Both the position numbers and the translations under genes were made by a program. A stretch of 64,000 nucleotides of DNA from assembly GCA_036960565.1 (NCBI GenBank), contig JBALXQ010000009.1, forward strand, positions 62,001-126,000. Direction: 5' to 3'. Source of the stretch: Bermanella sp036960565 (lineage in GTDB: Bacteria; Pseudomonadota; Gammaproteobacteria; Pseudomonadales; Oceanobacteraceae). Under the pieces are notes generated by a model. It made no database searches. It was not told where the DNA came from and worked only from the letters and a program-made list of their open reading frames with translations. This document shows, piece by piece, positions 16,136-25,066 of the stretch. The stretch's first letter is position 1. Every line of letters starts with the position of its first letter.

Positions 16136-18412
16136 ATGTTAAATCGAGACTTGGAAGCCACGCTAAATACAGCCTTTAAAGAGGCAAGAGTTAAGCGTCA
16201 TGAGTTTATGACCGTAGAGCATCTTTTGCTTTCTTTGATTGGTAATGATGCTGCTAGAGAGGTATTGATAGCCTGCGGAGCGGAACTGGATCGACTAAGC
16301 AAGGATTTACATGACTTCGTTGACTCTACAACCCCCTTATTACCTGAAGATGAATATGAAAGGGAGACTCAGCCAACCTTAGGTTTTCAGCGAGTTCTTC
16401 AGCGAGCTGTATTTCATGTGCAGAGTTCGGGTAAATCTGAAGTCACTGGTGCGAATGTGTTGGTGGCAATCTTCAGCGAGCAAGAGAGTCAGGCCGTTTA
16501 CTTCTTGAAGCAGCAAAACATAGCTAGGATTGATGTCGTCAATTTCATTAGTCATGGGATATCCAAGCTTAATGGCCAGCAAGAAGAAATTGAACCTGAA
16601 CCTATTGAAGAAGAGGCTTCTGGCGAAGGTGCAACCAGTGCCTTGGATAATTATGCGTCCAATCTCAATAAATTAGCGAAAGAAGGTAAAATTGACCCTC
16701 TAATTGGGCGGGACGAGGAGTTATTACGCTGCATTCAAATATTGTCACGCCGCCGTAAAAATAATCCATTGCTAGTAGGGGAGTCCGGTGTTGGGAAAAC
16801 AGCCATAGCGGAGGGTCTTGCCAAGCGAATAGTGGATAAAAAAATACCTGAGATTATGAGTGACGCCGTTGTTTATAGTTTAGATATGGGTGCGCTGCTA
16901 GCAGGTACTAAGTATCGAGGGGATTTCGAAAAACGCTTTAAAGCTTTATTGGGCGAGCTTAAGCGCCAGCCTAGCTCTATTTTATTTATAGATGAAATAC
17001 ATACGATTATCGGAGCCGGAGCGGCATCCGGCGGTGTCATGGATGCTTCTAACTTACTCAAGCCTTTATTAAGTGGCGGTGAAATACGCTGCATGGGCTC
17101 TACTACATTTACTGAGTTTAGGGGGATCTTTGAGAAGGACAGTGCACTCGCAAGACGCTTCCAAAAAGTAGATGTAGTCGAGCCAAGTGTTGATGATACC
17201 TATAAGATTCTAAAAGGTCTTAAAAGCCAATTCGAAGAGCACCATGAACTTAAATATACAGATAAAGCCTTGAGGGCAGCTTCGGAATTGGCCGATCGCT
17301 ATATTCGAGATCGTCATATGCCAGACAAGGCAATCGATGTAATTGATGAGGTAGGTGCAGGGCAAAGACTTGTTTCTCAAAACAAACGAAAAAAAATAAT
17401 CCAGGTTTCTGACATCGAAAAGGTGGTTGCTCAAATTGCTCGAATTCCATCGAGAAGCGTTAATACAGATGATAAGAAAATCCTTAAAGACTTAGATAAA
17501 AACATGAAAATGATGGTATTTGGCCAAGATGAAGCCATAGGCTCACTTGCTAATGCCATTAAGTTATCAAGGGCAGGGCTGAAAGCCCCTGAAAAGCCTA
17601 TAGGGTCCTTTTTGTTTGCAGGTCCAACTGGTGTAGGCAAAACAGAGGTGAGTCGCCAGCTAGCCCATGTCATGGGAATGGAACTGGTACGCTTCGATAT
17701 GTCTGAGTACATGGAGTCCCATACTGTCTCTAGATTGATTGGTGCTCCACCTGGATACGTTGGATATGACCAAGGAGGATTGCTTACAGAGGCCGTAAAT
17801 AAAACTCCTCACTGTGTTTTATTGCTTGATGAAGTTGAGAAGGCTCACCCTGATGTATTTAATTTATTACTACAGGTGATGGACCACGGAACCTTAACAG
17901 ACAACAACGGACGCAAGGCTGATTTTAGGCATGTAGTATTAATTATGACAACTAATGCTGGCGCAGTATCGGGTAGTCGCCGCTCAATTGGTTTTAGAGA
18001 GCAAACACATACTACTGATGCAATGGAGGTTATACGAAAAACATTTACCCCTGAATTTCGCAATAGGCTGGATGCAATAATTCAATTTGATGCTCTAGGG
18101 CAGGGTGTAATCGGGCATGTGGTAGATAAATTCCTCAGTGAGCTGCAGACCCAACTAGAGGATAAAAAAGTAGTTATTTATGCTACAGACAAGGCTCGTC
18201 ACTGGTTGGCGGAAAATGGTTACGACCCTGAAATGGGCGCTCGGCCAATGGCCAGATTGATACAGGAAAAAGTTAAAAAGCCATTGGCTGAGTTTATTTT
18301 GTTTGGAGAGCTAGCTGATAAAGGTGGCACCGTCAAAATTGACTTGGTAGAAGGAGAGATAGCTTTAAGCATTCAGGCAGAAGAGCCCTCGAAAGAAAAG
18401 ATAGAGATATAA
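16136..18412 (+). CDS. clpA: ATP-dependent Clp protease ATP-binding subunit ClpA
   Basis: ClpA is the hexameric AAA+ unfoldase that feeds substrates, including ClpS-delivered N-degrons, into ClpP. The 758-residue protein has an N-terminal Clp-N repeat domain (about 1-145). AAA-1 carries Walker A GESGVGKT (about residue 215) and Walker B ILFIDEIHT. AAA-2 carries Walker A GPTGVGKT (about residue 495) and the conserved pore-loop region GAPPGYVGYDQGG. Length matches E. coli ClpA (758). The ribosome-binding site aaggatg precedes the ATG. A bidirectional terminator follows directly. Confidence 0.97.
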   Translation: MLNRDLEATLNTAFKEARVKRHEFMTVEHLLLSLIGNDAAREVLIACGAELDRLSKDLHDFVDSTTPLLPEDEYERETQPTLGFQRVLQRAVFHVQSSGKSEVTGANVLVAIFSEQESQAVYFLKQQNIARIDVVNFISHGISKLNGQQEEIEPEPIEEEASGEGATSALDNYASNLNKLAKEGKIDPLIGRDEELLRCIQILSRRRKNNPLLVGESGVGKTAIAEGLAKRIVDKKIPEIMSDAVVYSLDMGALLAGTKYRGDFEKRFKALLGELKRQPSSILFIDEIHTIIGAGAASGGVMDASNLLKPLLSGGEIRCMGSTTFTEFRGIFEKDSALARRFQKVDVVEPSVDDTYKILKGLKSQFEEHHELKYTDKALRAASELADRYIRDRHMPDKAIDVIDEVGAGQRLVSQNKRKKIIQVSDIEKVVAQIARIPSRSVNTDDKKILKDLDKNMKMMVFGQDEAIGSLANAIKLSRAGLKAPEKPIGSFLFAGPTGVGKTEVSRQLAHVMGMELVRFDMSEYMESHTVSRLIGAPPGYVGYDQGGLLTEAVNKTPHCVLLLDEVEKAHPDVFNLLLQVMDHGTLTDNNGRKADFRHVVLIMTTNAGAVSGSRRSIGFREQTHTTDAMEVIRKTFTPEFRNRLDAIIQFDALGQGVIGHVVDKFLSELQTQLEDKKVVIYATDKARHWLAENGYDPEMGARPMARLIQEKVKKPLAEFILFGELADKGGTVKIDLVEGEIALSIQAEEPSKEKIEI

Positions 18413-18437
18413 AAAAAGGCCCTAAGGGCCTTTTTTT
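18411..18437. terminator. Bidirectional terminator between clpA and infA
   Basis: A stem aggccc / gggcct (18417-18422 and 18426-18431) is flanked by A7 on the left and T7 on the right. It overlaps the stop codons of both convergent genes, clpA (ending 18412) and infA (ending 18436). Confidence 0.9.
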
Positions 18438-18654
18438 ATCGCGCTCTATAAGTGATGCGACCTTTACTCAGATCATAAGGTGTTAACTCCACCTTAACTT
18501 TATCACCTGTTAGAATACGAATGTAATTCTTACGCATTTTTCCTGAAATATGGGCAGTTACGACATGGCCATTTTCAAGCTTTACTCGAAACATTGTATT
18601 CGGGAGGGTATCAATAACCTCTCCTTCCATTTCAATGTGGTCTTCTCTAGACAT
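18436..18654 (-). CDS. infA: Translation initiation factor IF-1
   Basis: A 72-residue S1/OB-fold protein, the exact usual length of IF-1. IF-1 occupies the ribosomal A site of the 30S subunit during initiation and assists IF-2 and IF-3. The sequence MSREDHIEMEGEVIDTLPNT ... GKMRKNYIRILTGDKVKVEL is unmistakable. It lies between clpA and the transferase genes, as in Pseudomonas. Confidence 0.98.
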   Translation of the reverse strand: MSREDHIEMEGEVIDTLPNTMFRVKLENGHVVTAHISGKMRKNYIRILTGDKVKVELTPYDLSKGRITYRAR

Positions 18655-18722
18655 TCATTCACCTGGGGAAACATTTAAAACGAGCGCAGTCTGCCTGAAT
18701 TTAGCCTAATAAGCTAGGGCTC

Positions 18723-19445
18723 CTATTCCAGCAAATGCCAATTATCCTCATTAAATATTTCAACGGGTTTGAATTGCGCCTTGTATTGCATTTTCTGGCA
18801 GGCTTTAACCCAATATCCTAAGTATACGTAATCCAATTGATACTGCCTTGAAAGCTTGCAGAGCAGTAAAACCGCAAGAGTTCCCGGACTTAAGCTTTCA
18901 TATTCAGGATTGAAGTAGGTATAAATAGCACTAACCCCATCATTTAGGAAATCGACCGCGGTGCAAGCAAGTAATCTGCCCTCAGGTGATCTAATTTCTA
19001 AAAAATGACTATACTCCTGATCGCTAACCAAAAAACTCTTAAATTGATGCTCTGTTGGTGGATACATATCGCCATCTTTGTGCCTGGCATTAATATACCC
19101 CTCATACAAATTATAATGTTCTTTGCTGAAATGAGCCGAGATCAATTTAACACTCAATAATTTGGATTTGTTTAATATCCGTTTAAAGCGTTTCTTATTT
19201 AGATCTATTTCAAAAGCCCTAACCCTGCTTGACTTGCATTCGTTACACGATGGACATTGAGGGCGGTAAAAGTGGTTTCCTGAGCGCCTAAAGCCCATAT
19301 GGGATAGCTGGCAGTATTGTTGCCACGACGGAGGCGTCTCATGATCAAGGAATATTGAATTGGAATCTTGCTCTGGCAAATAGCTACAACTGTGAGTATC
19401 TACCAGTGTAAGCATTTTCAAGGATTGGTCACTTTGGTCATTCAT
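18723..19445 (-). CDS. bpt: Bpt/Ate-type aminoacyl-tRNA-protein transferase
   Basis: This enzyme transfers an amino acid from aminoacyl-tRNA to protein N-termini starting with Asp or Glu. In bacteria the family (Bpt) uses leucyl-tRNA, creating a ClpS-recognised N-degron. The 240-residue protein has the N-terminal Cys cluster RPQCPSCNECKSSRV and the GNAT-like C-terminal fold (PGTLAVLLLCKLSRQ, LDYVYLGYWVKACQKMQYKA). I choose the ATG at 19445, not a TTG 3 codons upstream. It overlaps the 3-prime end of aat by 8 bp. Database entries often call it ate (arginyltransferase); leucine specificity is inferred from the family. Confidence 0.92.
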   Translation of the reverse strand: MNDQSDQSLKMLTLVDTHSCSYLPEQDSNSIFLDHETPPSWQQYCQLSHMGFRRSGNHFYRPQCPSCNECKSSRVRAFEIDLNKKRFKRILNKSKLLSVKLISAHFSKEHYNLYEGYINARHKDGDMYPPTEHQFKSFLVSDQEYSHFLEIRSPEGRLLACTAVDFLNDGVSAIYTYFNPEYESLSPGTLAVLLLCKLSRQYQLDYVYLGYWVKACQKMQYKAQFKPVEIFNEDNWHLLE

Positions 19446-20139
19446 TTTCGTCAAACTGCCACTTACCCCTGTTTGGTTTCACTAACGCTTCGTTAAGTTC
19501 CTTTAAAAATAATTCCCTAGGTATTTCAACGGCACCCAAACTTTCCAGGTGAGGGTTGTGGACTTGGCAATCAATCAACGTAAAGCCCCACTTAAGTAGC
19601 TGCTTACTCAGCATCGCAAAAGCTACTTTGCTAGCATTGCTTTCTCTTGAAAACATAGACTCCCCAAAAAAGACCCCTCCTATTGCTATTCCATATAGCC
19701 CGCCTACTAACTCTCGTCCTCGCCAGCACTCAACTGAATGAGCAACACCTAGCTTGTGTAATTCAGTGTAGGCATGTTGGATGTTTCCATCAATCCACGT
19801 ACCTGACTGATTTGCTCTTGGGCCTGCGCAGTGTCTAATGACGTCTTCGAAGCAAGTATCTAGTGTTAATTTGAAAGAGCCTTTATTTATACACTTTTTA
19901 AGGCTTTTGGATGGGTTGAAAGTTTTTGGGTAAATGACAGACCTGGGGTTAGGAGACCACCATAAAATGGGCTCTCCTGGGTTGTACCAGGGGAATATCC
20001 CAAGGCTATATGCATTTATTATTCGAGACGGGCTTAGATCTCCTCCCGCAGCAAGAAGACCATTAGGTTCCTCCAGGGCGTACCGATAATGAGGGAAAAC
20101 GTCTGTTTTTTGATCTAACCAGTGTAATGATGTCGCCAT
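19438..20139 (-). CDS. aat: Leucyl/phenylalanyl-tRNA--protein transferase
   Basis: Aat adds Leu or Phe to proteins with N-terminal Arg or Lys, generating primary N-degrons for ClpS-ClpAP. The 233-residue length matches E. coli Aat (234). Characteristic blocks are NGLLAAGGDLSPSRIINAYS, GIFPWYNPGEPILWWSPNPR, HSVECWRGRELVGGLYGIAI and FFGESMFSRESNASKVA. The frame is open up to 20256, into the ftsK region, but the ATG at 20139 gives the family N-terminus. No strong ribosome-binding site is visible. It is divergent from ftsK and precedes bpt. Confidence 0.94.
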   Translation of the reverse strand: MATSLHWLDQKTDVFPHYRYALEEPNGLLAAGGDLSPSRIINAYSLGIFPWYNPGEPILWWSPNPRSVIYPKTFNPSKSLKKCINKGSFKLTLDTCFEDVIRHCAGPRANQSGTWIDGNIQHAYTELHKLGVAHSVECWRGRELVGGLYGIAIGGVFFGESMFSRESNASKVAFAMLSKQLLKWGFTLIDCQVHNPHLESLGAVEIPRELFLKELNEALVKPNRGKWQFDENE

Positions 20140-20217
20140 TTGAGAATGTTCGCTAGATAATTTCAGCTGACACGATACAATCTGGGTCAACATGGATACA
20201 GCTAGGCTAGCGGCTAA

Positions 20218-22665
20218 GTGATTCAAAATAAAGATAAAATTAATGTCGATTGGCAATCACAGCTTATAGCTGTGAGTCGGGAGGGCGTGTTTTTACTGCT
20301 CACCGTGGCGGCTATATTTTTACTGGTCACGCTATTGTCATATGAGCCTAGTGATCCGGGCTGGCGTCAATTAAACGATAATGCGATTATTGAAAATCTG
20401 GGAGGGAAGTCTGGAGCATTTTTGGCTGATCTTTTATTCTCCGTGTTTGGCTTTGCCGCCTTTCTATTAGGTCTACTCCCAGTGTTAAAGTTTATTCAGC
20501 GGCTATCTAACCAGAATACGGTTCATGGATGGCTAGGTTGGATTTGGCGTTTTGGTGGGGGCGTACTTCTGCTTATTTCTTCTTCAATGTTAATTCATCT
20601 ATATGATGCCACAAATATTTTGCCTACAGGTGCTGGCGGTGCCATAGGGAGCTCTGTAGTTGGCCCTCTAACTATTCAATTTGGATTTATTGGTGCCTCG
20701 TTACTTACCGTAGTCGGTGTAATCTGGGGGCTTACGATTTATGGTGATATCGCTTGGCTGGCAACTCTAGATGCCCTAGGGCGAGGATTGCTGTCGGCAG
20801 TTGGCGTGGCTAGCTCTAAATTTAGTGAAAAGTTAGAAGCTAGGCGAAGTGTCCAGTTAAAAGAAATTCCACCTGAAAAAGCCATTACTACAGATCTAAT
20901 TCCCACGATAAACGACAAGGTTAGCCGTACTATTTCAGCTATCCCTCTTTTAAAAGAAAGACCCAAAGCGCAAATAAAACCTGAAAATACTACAGTGCCA
21001 CCAGGTGAGGGGCTGAAACTCCAAGTGAGCAATAAAACTGCATCTAAAGGTAAGGGCGTAGTAGCAAATAACCTTAATCTAGTTAAGCCTGAACAAGCTA
21101 CAAAGAAAATAGTTATCCAGCCCTTTGAAAAGAAGTCCCAGGGACAAAGTATAATGCTGGGTGACGGCTTTGAAAAAGGAGGTTTGCCGGCCATTAACTT
21201 ACTGAATCGCCAAGAAGGTGAACAGGAGAGTGGGTATAGCCCTGAAAAACTAGAGTCCATGTCAAGATTGCTAGAGCTAAAATTAAAGGATTTTGGCGTT
21301 AAAATAGAAGTGGTCGCAGTAAATCCTGGACCTGTTATTACAAGATTTGAAATTCAGCCTGCGCCAGGAGTGAAAGCCTCAAAAATTACGGGACTCGCTA
21401 AAGACTTAGCCCGCTCTTTAGCCATGTCTAGTGTAAGAGTGGTTGAGGTGATTGCAGGCAAATCAGTAATGGGGCTTGAGATTCCTAATGAAAATAGAGC
21501 GATGGTGTTTTTAGGAGATGTACTGGCTTCAAGTGAGTACCAATCTAATAAATCTCCTTTAACGCTAGCGCTGGGGCATGATATAGCTGGGGATTCTGTT
21601 ACTGCAGACTTATCAAAAATGCCCCACCTATTGGTGGCTGGTACCACGGGTTCAGGCAAGTCAGTAGGCGTTAACAGCATGATAATCAGCATGCTGTATA
21701 AGTCGGGCCCCGATGACGTTCGCTTTATAATGGTTGACCCAAAAATGCTGGAACTGTCGGTTTATGATGGTATTCCGCACCTTCTTACGCCTGTCATTAC
21801 AGATATGAAGGAAGCCGCCAATGGACTGCGCTGGTGTGTAGGGGAAATGGAAAGACGCTACAAGTTAATGGCTAGCTTAGGAGTGCGAAACTTGGCTGGC
21901 TACAATACCAAGGTACTAAATGCCGTTGATTTGGGGGAGCCTCTGAAGGATCCATTCTGGGTTAAAGAAGAAAGTATGGAAGAGGTAGCTTCAGACTTAG
22001 GTAAATTACCTTACGTAGTGGTTGTCATAGATGAATTTGCCGACATGATCATGATTGTAGGTAAGAAGGTGGAAGAGCTTATTGCCCGTATTGCGCAGAA
22101 GGCCAGGGCTGCAGGTATTCATTTGATTCTAGCCACTCAAAGGCCGTCTGTTGACATTATTACAGGCCTAATTAAGGCAAACGTTCCAACACGAATTGCC
22201 TTTCAGGTAAGTTCTAGAATTGACTCAAGAACCATATTAGATCAAGGCGGAGCCGAGCAACTTCTAGGGCATGGGGATATGCTCTATTTACCACCAGGTA
22301 CATCACTGCCCATACGAGTCCATGGCGCTTTCATTGATGATGATGAGGTTCACGCCGTGGTAGCTGACTGGAAAAAGAGGGGATCTCCAGTCTTTATCGA
22401 TTCAATTACTGATGGTGGCACAGATGCCATTCCAGGCATAAGTGCCGACTCAGATGACGGCGAAGGCGATGCCCTGTTCGATGAAGCAATTGCCTTTGTC
22501 ACTCAAACTCGAAAGGTGTCCATATCCAGTGTCCAAAGAAAATTAAGAATTGGTTATAACCGAGCTGCACGCCTAGTTGAATCAATGGAGCAGGCAGGTG
22601 TGGTTTCTACTCCAAGCCAAAATGGTGCTAGAGAAGTGCTGGCGCCACCACCTGTATCACACTAA
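20218..22665 (+). CDS. ftsK: DNA translocase FtsK
   Basis: FtsK couples septation to chromosome segregation: it pumps DNA at the septum and activates XerCD at dif. The 815-residue protein has four membrane helices at the N-terminus (about residues 20-185) and a fairly short linker (about 200-330). The alpha/beta motor has Walker A GTTGSGKS (about 475-482) and Walker B VVVVIDEFADM. A winged-helix gamma domain (residues about 750-810, VSISSVQRKLRIGYNRAARL) reads KOPS. The start is a GTG at 20218; no better start or strong ribosome-binding site is evident. lolA follows by 10 bp. Confidence 0.96.
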   Translation: MIQNKDKINVDWQSQLIAVSREGVFLLLTVAAIFLLVTLLSYEPSDPGWRQLNDNAIIENLGGKSGAFLADLLFSVFGFAAFLLGLLPVLKFIQRLSNQNTVHGWLGWIWRFGGGVLLLISSSMLIHLYDATNILPTGAGGAIGSSVVGPLTIQFGFIGASLLTVVGVIWGLTIYGDIAWLATLDALGRGLLSAVGVASSKFSEKLEARRSVQLKEIPPEKAITTDLIPTINDKVSRTISAIPLLKERPKAQIKPENTTVPPGEGLKLQVSNKTASKGKGVVANNLNLVKPEQATKKIVIQPFEKKSQGQSIMLGDGFEKGGLPAINLLNRQEGEQESGYSPEKLESMSRLLELKLKDFGVKIEVVAVNPGPVITRFEIQPAPGVKASKITGLAKDLARSLAMSSVRVVEVIAGKSVMGLEIPNENRAMVFLGDVLASSEYQSNKSPLTLALGHDIAGDSVTADLSKMPHLLVAGTTGSGKSVGVNSMIISMLYKSGPDDVRFIMVDPKMLELSVYDGIPHLLTPVITDMKEAANGLRWCVGEMERRYKLMASLGVRNLAGYNTKVLNAVDLGEPLKDPFWVKEESMEEVASDLGKLPYVVVVIDEFADMIMIVGKKVEELIARIAQKARAAGIHLILATQRPSVDIITGLIKANVPTRIAFQVSSRIDSRTILDQGGAEQLLGHGDMLYLPPGTSLPIRVHGAFIDDDEVHAVVADWKKRGSPVFIDSITDGGTDAIPGISADSDDGEGDALFDEAIAFVTQTRKVSISSVQRKLRIGYNRAARLVESMEQAGVVSTPSQNGAREVLAPPPVSH

Positions 22666-22675
22666 AGGAAAATTA

Positions 22676-23296
22676 ATGAAACGCATTTTTTTACTGCTTG
22701 GCACCCTGTTGTCTTTCACGTTCTCGGCGCATGCAGAAGACGTTAAAATATTATCTCAGTATCTGCAGGGAATGAGCGGTATATCAGGAGAATTTGTTCA
22801 GCATACTTTTGATGGGAAGGGGGCACTTCTGCAGACTCAGCAAGGTCAATTAAGCCTTAAGCGACCTAATAAATTCCGATGGGAAAGCCAGGAACCCTAT
22901 GCGCAGCTACTGCTTAGCGATGGAGAAACCCTTTGGCAGTATGATGAAGACTTGGAGCAGGTCAGCATACAAAAACTGGATCAAAGACTATCCGTTACAC
23001 CGGCGTTATTGCTTACAGGAAGCGTTGAAAATATAGACGCTGAATACGATGTTTACGGAGAGCAGTTGCAAGATGAGTATCATTTTGTGCTCATTCCAAA
23101 AGGAGATGAAACACTGTTTGATCGATTACGATTAGAATTTGATAAAAATAGACTTTTATCTCGCATGATAATTAAAGATGAGGTCGGTCAAAAAACCACC
23201 GTGCAACTATTGAATGTAAAAAAAGAACAAAATATGAAGAGCTCATTATTTACATTTGATATCCCGCCAGGGATAGACGTCATTCGCAGCGAATAA
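22676..23296 (+). CDS. lolA: Outer-membrane lipoprotein carrier protein LolA
   Basis: A periplasmic chaperone that takes lipoproteins from LolCDE to LolB at the outer membrane. The 206-residue precursor has a clear signal peptide with cleavage after SAHA (A20). The mature part shows the LolA pattern GISGEFVQHTFDGKG, GQLSLKRPNKFRWESQEPYA and LLSDGETLWQYDEDLEQVS. The frame is open upstream inside ftsK, but the ATG at 22676 (ribosome-binding site aaagga) begins the signal peptide. ftsK-lolA-rarA is a conserved order. Confidence 0.96.
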   Translation: MKRIFLLLGTLLSFTFSAHAEDVKILSQYLQGMSGISGEFVQHTFDGKGALLQTQQGQLSLKRPNKFRWESQEPYAQLLLSDGETLWQYDEDLEQVSIQKLDQRLSVTPALLLTGSVENIDAEYDVYGEQLQDEYHFVLIPKGDETLFDRLRLEFDKNRLLSRMIIKDEVGQKTTVQLLNVKKEQNMKSSLFTFDIPPGIDVIRSE

Positions 23297-23298
23297 TC

Positions 23299-24630
23299 AT
23301 GCAAGATAATCTTTTTGGCTCAACGCCTCATTATGAACCGCTGGCTTCGCGGTTACGCCCTACCTCCCTGCAAGGATATGTTGGTCAGGATCATCTACTG
23401 GGCAGTGACAAGGCATTGCGAAAAGTAATAGAGAGTGGTCAGCTGCACTCTATGATTTTTTGGGGGCCTCCAGGGGTTGGTAAAACAACTCTGGCCAAGT
23501 TGCTGGCCAGTTATGCAAAGGCAGAATTCCTGGCCCTTTCAGCGGTAATGGATGGGGTTAAAGATATCCGAGAATGCATGGAGCAAGCTAAGCACTACCA
23601 GCAACAGGGCAAGACTTCCTTGCTGTTTGTGGATGAGGTCCACAGGTTTAATAAATCCCAGCAAGATGCATTTTTGCCCTTTGTTGAAAATGGTACGGTC
23701 ATATTCATTGGCGCAACCACTGAAAATCCAAGCTTTGAATTAAACTCAGCCCTACTCTCTCGTGCGCGCGTATATAAATTGCGCAGCATTTCTGAAGAGG
23801 TACTTAGGGATCTTATCTGTTTCGCCTTAAATCAGGACAAAGTCTTAAAGGATGCATTAATTCAAATTGATGATGAGGCCGCTATATTCCTAGCTCGCGT
23901 TTCTGACGGTGATGCAAGGCGAGCTCTGAACCTATTAGAGATGGCTTGTGATCTAGCGCTGGCTGAAAATACGAACACACTAAATATGGAGTTGGTGAGA
24001 GAAATTGCTCAAGAATCAGTGCGCAATTTTGATAAGGGGGGCGATATATTCTACGAGCAAATATCGGCTCTTCATAAAGCAGTCAGAGGCTCTAGCCCAG
24101 ATGGAGCCCTATATTGGTTCGTGAGAATGATTGATGGTGGGTGCGATCCGCTTTATATCGCAAGGCGAGTGGTACGAATAGCGGCAGAAGATATAGGCAA
24201 TGCAGACCCAAGAGCCCTACAGGTTGCTATGAATGCCTGGCAATCTTTTGAACGGCTGGGTAGCCCTGAGGGAGAGCTGGTTATTGCGCAGGCCATTATT
24301 TATTTAGCCAGTGCTGCTAAAAGTAATGCAGTATACAACGCATTTAATCTTGCTAAAGAGGCCGTACGCAACAGCCCTAGCTATGAAGTACCTGTGCATT
24401 TACGTAATGCGCCTACGTCACTGCTAAAAGACCAAGGTTATGGGGATGAATACCGCTACGCTCATGACGAAGAACACGCTTATGCTGCGGGCGAATGTTA
24501 CTTACCAGAACAGATTAAAAGTACGCGCTTCTATGATCCTGTAAATAGAGGGCTTGAGACAAAGATAAAGAATAAGTTGGAATTTCTTCGTGACCTAGAC
24601 AGCAAAAGCAACAATAAGAGACATTGTTAA
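23299..24630 (+). CDS. rarA: Replication-associated recombination protein RarA (MgsA)
   Basis: A clamp-loader-like AAA+ ATPase that acts at stalled replication forks. The 443-residue protein has an N-terminal PLASRLRPTSLQGYVGQDHL, Walker A WGPPGVGKTTLAK, Walker B SLLFVDEVHRFNKSQQDAF and sensor 1 IGATTENPSFELNSALLSR. The C-terminal tetramerisation domain contains YWFVRMIDGGCDPLYIARR. Length matches E. coli RarA (447). It starts 2 bp after lolA. Confidence 0.97.
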   Translation: MQDNLFGSTPHYEPLASRLRPTSLQGYVGQDHLLGSDKALRKVIESGQLHSMIFWGPPGVGKTTLAKLLASYAKAEFLALSAVMDGVKDIRECMEQAKHYQQQGKTSLLFVDEVHRFNKSQQDAFLPFVENGTVIFIGATTENPSFELNSALLSRARVYKLRSISEEVLRDLICFALNQDKVLKDALIQIDDEAAIFLARVSDGDARRALNLLEMACDLALAENTNTLNMELVREIAQESVRNFDKGGDIFYEQISALHKAVRGSSPDGALYWFVRMIDGGCDPLYIARRVVRIAAEDIGNADPRALQVAMNAWQSFERLGSPEGELVIAQAIIYLASAAKSNAVYNAFNLAKEAVRNSPSYEVPVHLRNAPTSLLKDQGYGDEYRYAHDEEHAYAAGECYLPEQIKSTRFYDPVNRGLETKIKNKLEFLRDLDSKSNNKRHC

Positions 24631-24678
24631 AGGGCTGTTTTAGAAGAAGCCCAATTAAACTGAATAAGGCAACTTGTA

Positions 24679-25053
24679 ATGCATTATCTTGTAATAGCGC
24701 TAGGCGGAGCTCTAGGAGCGCTCGCACGTGCTTTTGTCAGCGCTCAGTTAACGAAAATATTGGGTGTTGCCTTTCCATTTGCTACACTCGCCATCAATTT
24801 ATTAGGCTCCTTTTTAATGGGAGTATGTGCCGTCATTATTTTAGACTACCTTAAAATGACAGGCTATTGGCGAGAACTGATAATGGTTGGCTTTTTAGGC
24901 GCCTTCACCACCTTCTCAACCTTTTCTATTGAAGGGTTGAATATGCTGCATGACGGCCAATGGCTGGCGGCAGCTGTGTATTTTATCGTAAGTGTTATAG
25001 GTTCAGTTTTTGCCTGCTTTGTTGGTTGGCACCTGGCCAAAATGATTTTTTAG
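24679..25053 (+). CDS. crcB: Fluoride ion channel CrcB/Fluc
   Basis: A 124-residue, four-helix membrane protein that exports fluoride as a dual-topology dimer. It shows GGALGALARA near the N-terminus, the conserved Asn in FATLAINLLGSFLMG, and the F-box region GFLGAFTTFSTFSIE. Its position between rarA and serS is the usual one in Pseudomonas. No fluoride riboswitch is visible in the 48-bp gap upstream. Confidence 0.95.
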   Translation: MHYLVIALGGALGALARAFVSAQLTKILGVAFPFATLAINLLGSFLMGVCAVIILDYLKMTGYWRELIMVGFLGAFTTFSTFSIEGLNMLHDGQWLAAAVYFIVSVIGSVFACFVGWHLAKMIF

Positions 25054-25066
25054 TTGGAAAATAAAC

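Noticed and set aside
20739..21260. 173-codon minus-strand open frame opposite ftsK
   Set aside because: Antisense shadow in the FtsK linker region, with low-complexity composition.
24631..24678. Fluoride riboswitch upstream of crcB
   Set aside because: The gap is only 48 bp and shows neither the conserved pseudoknot sequence nor a long leader.
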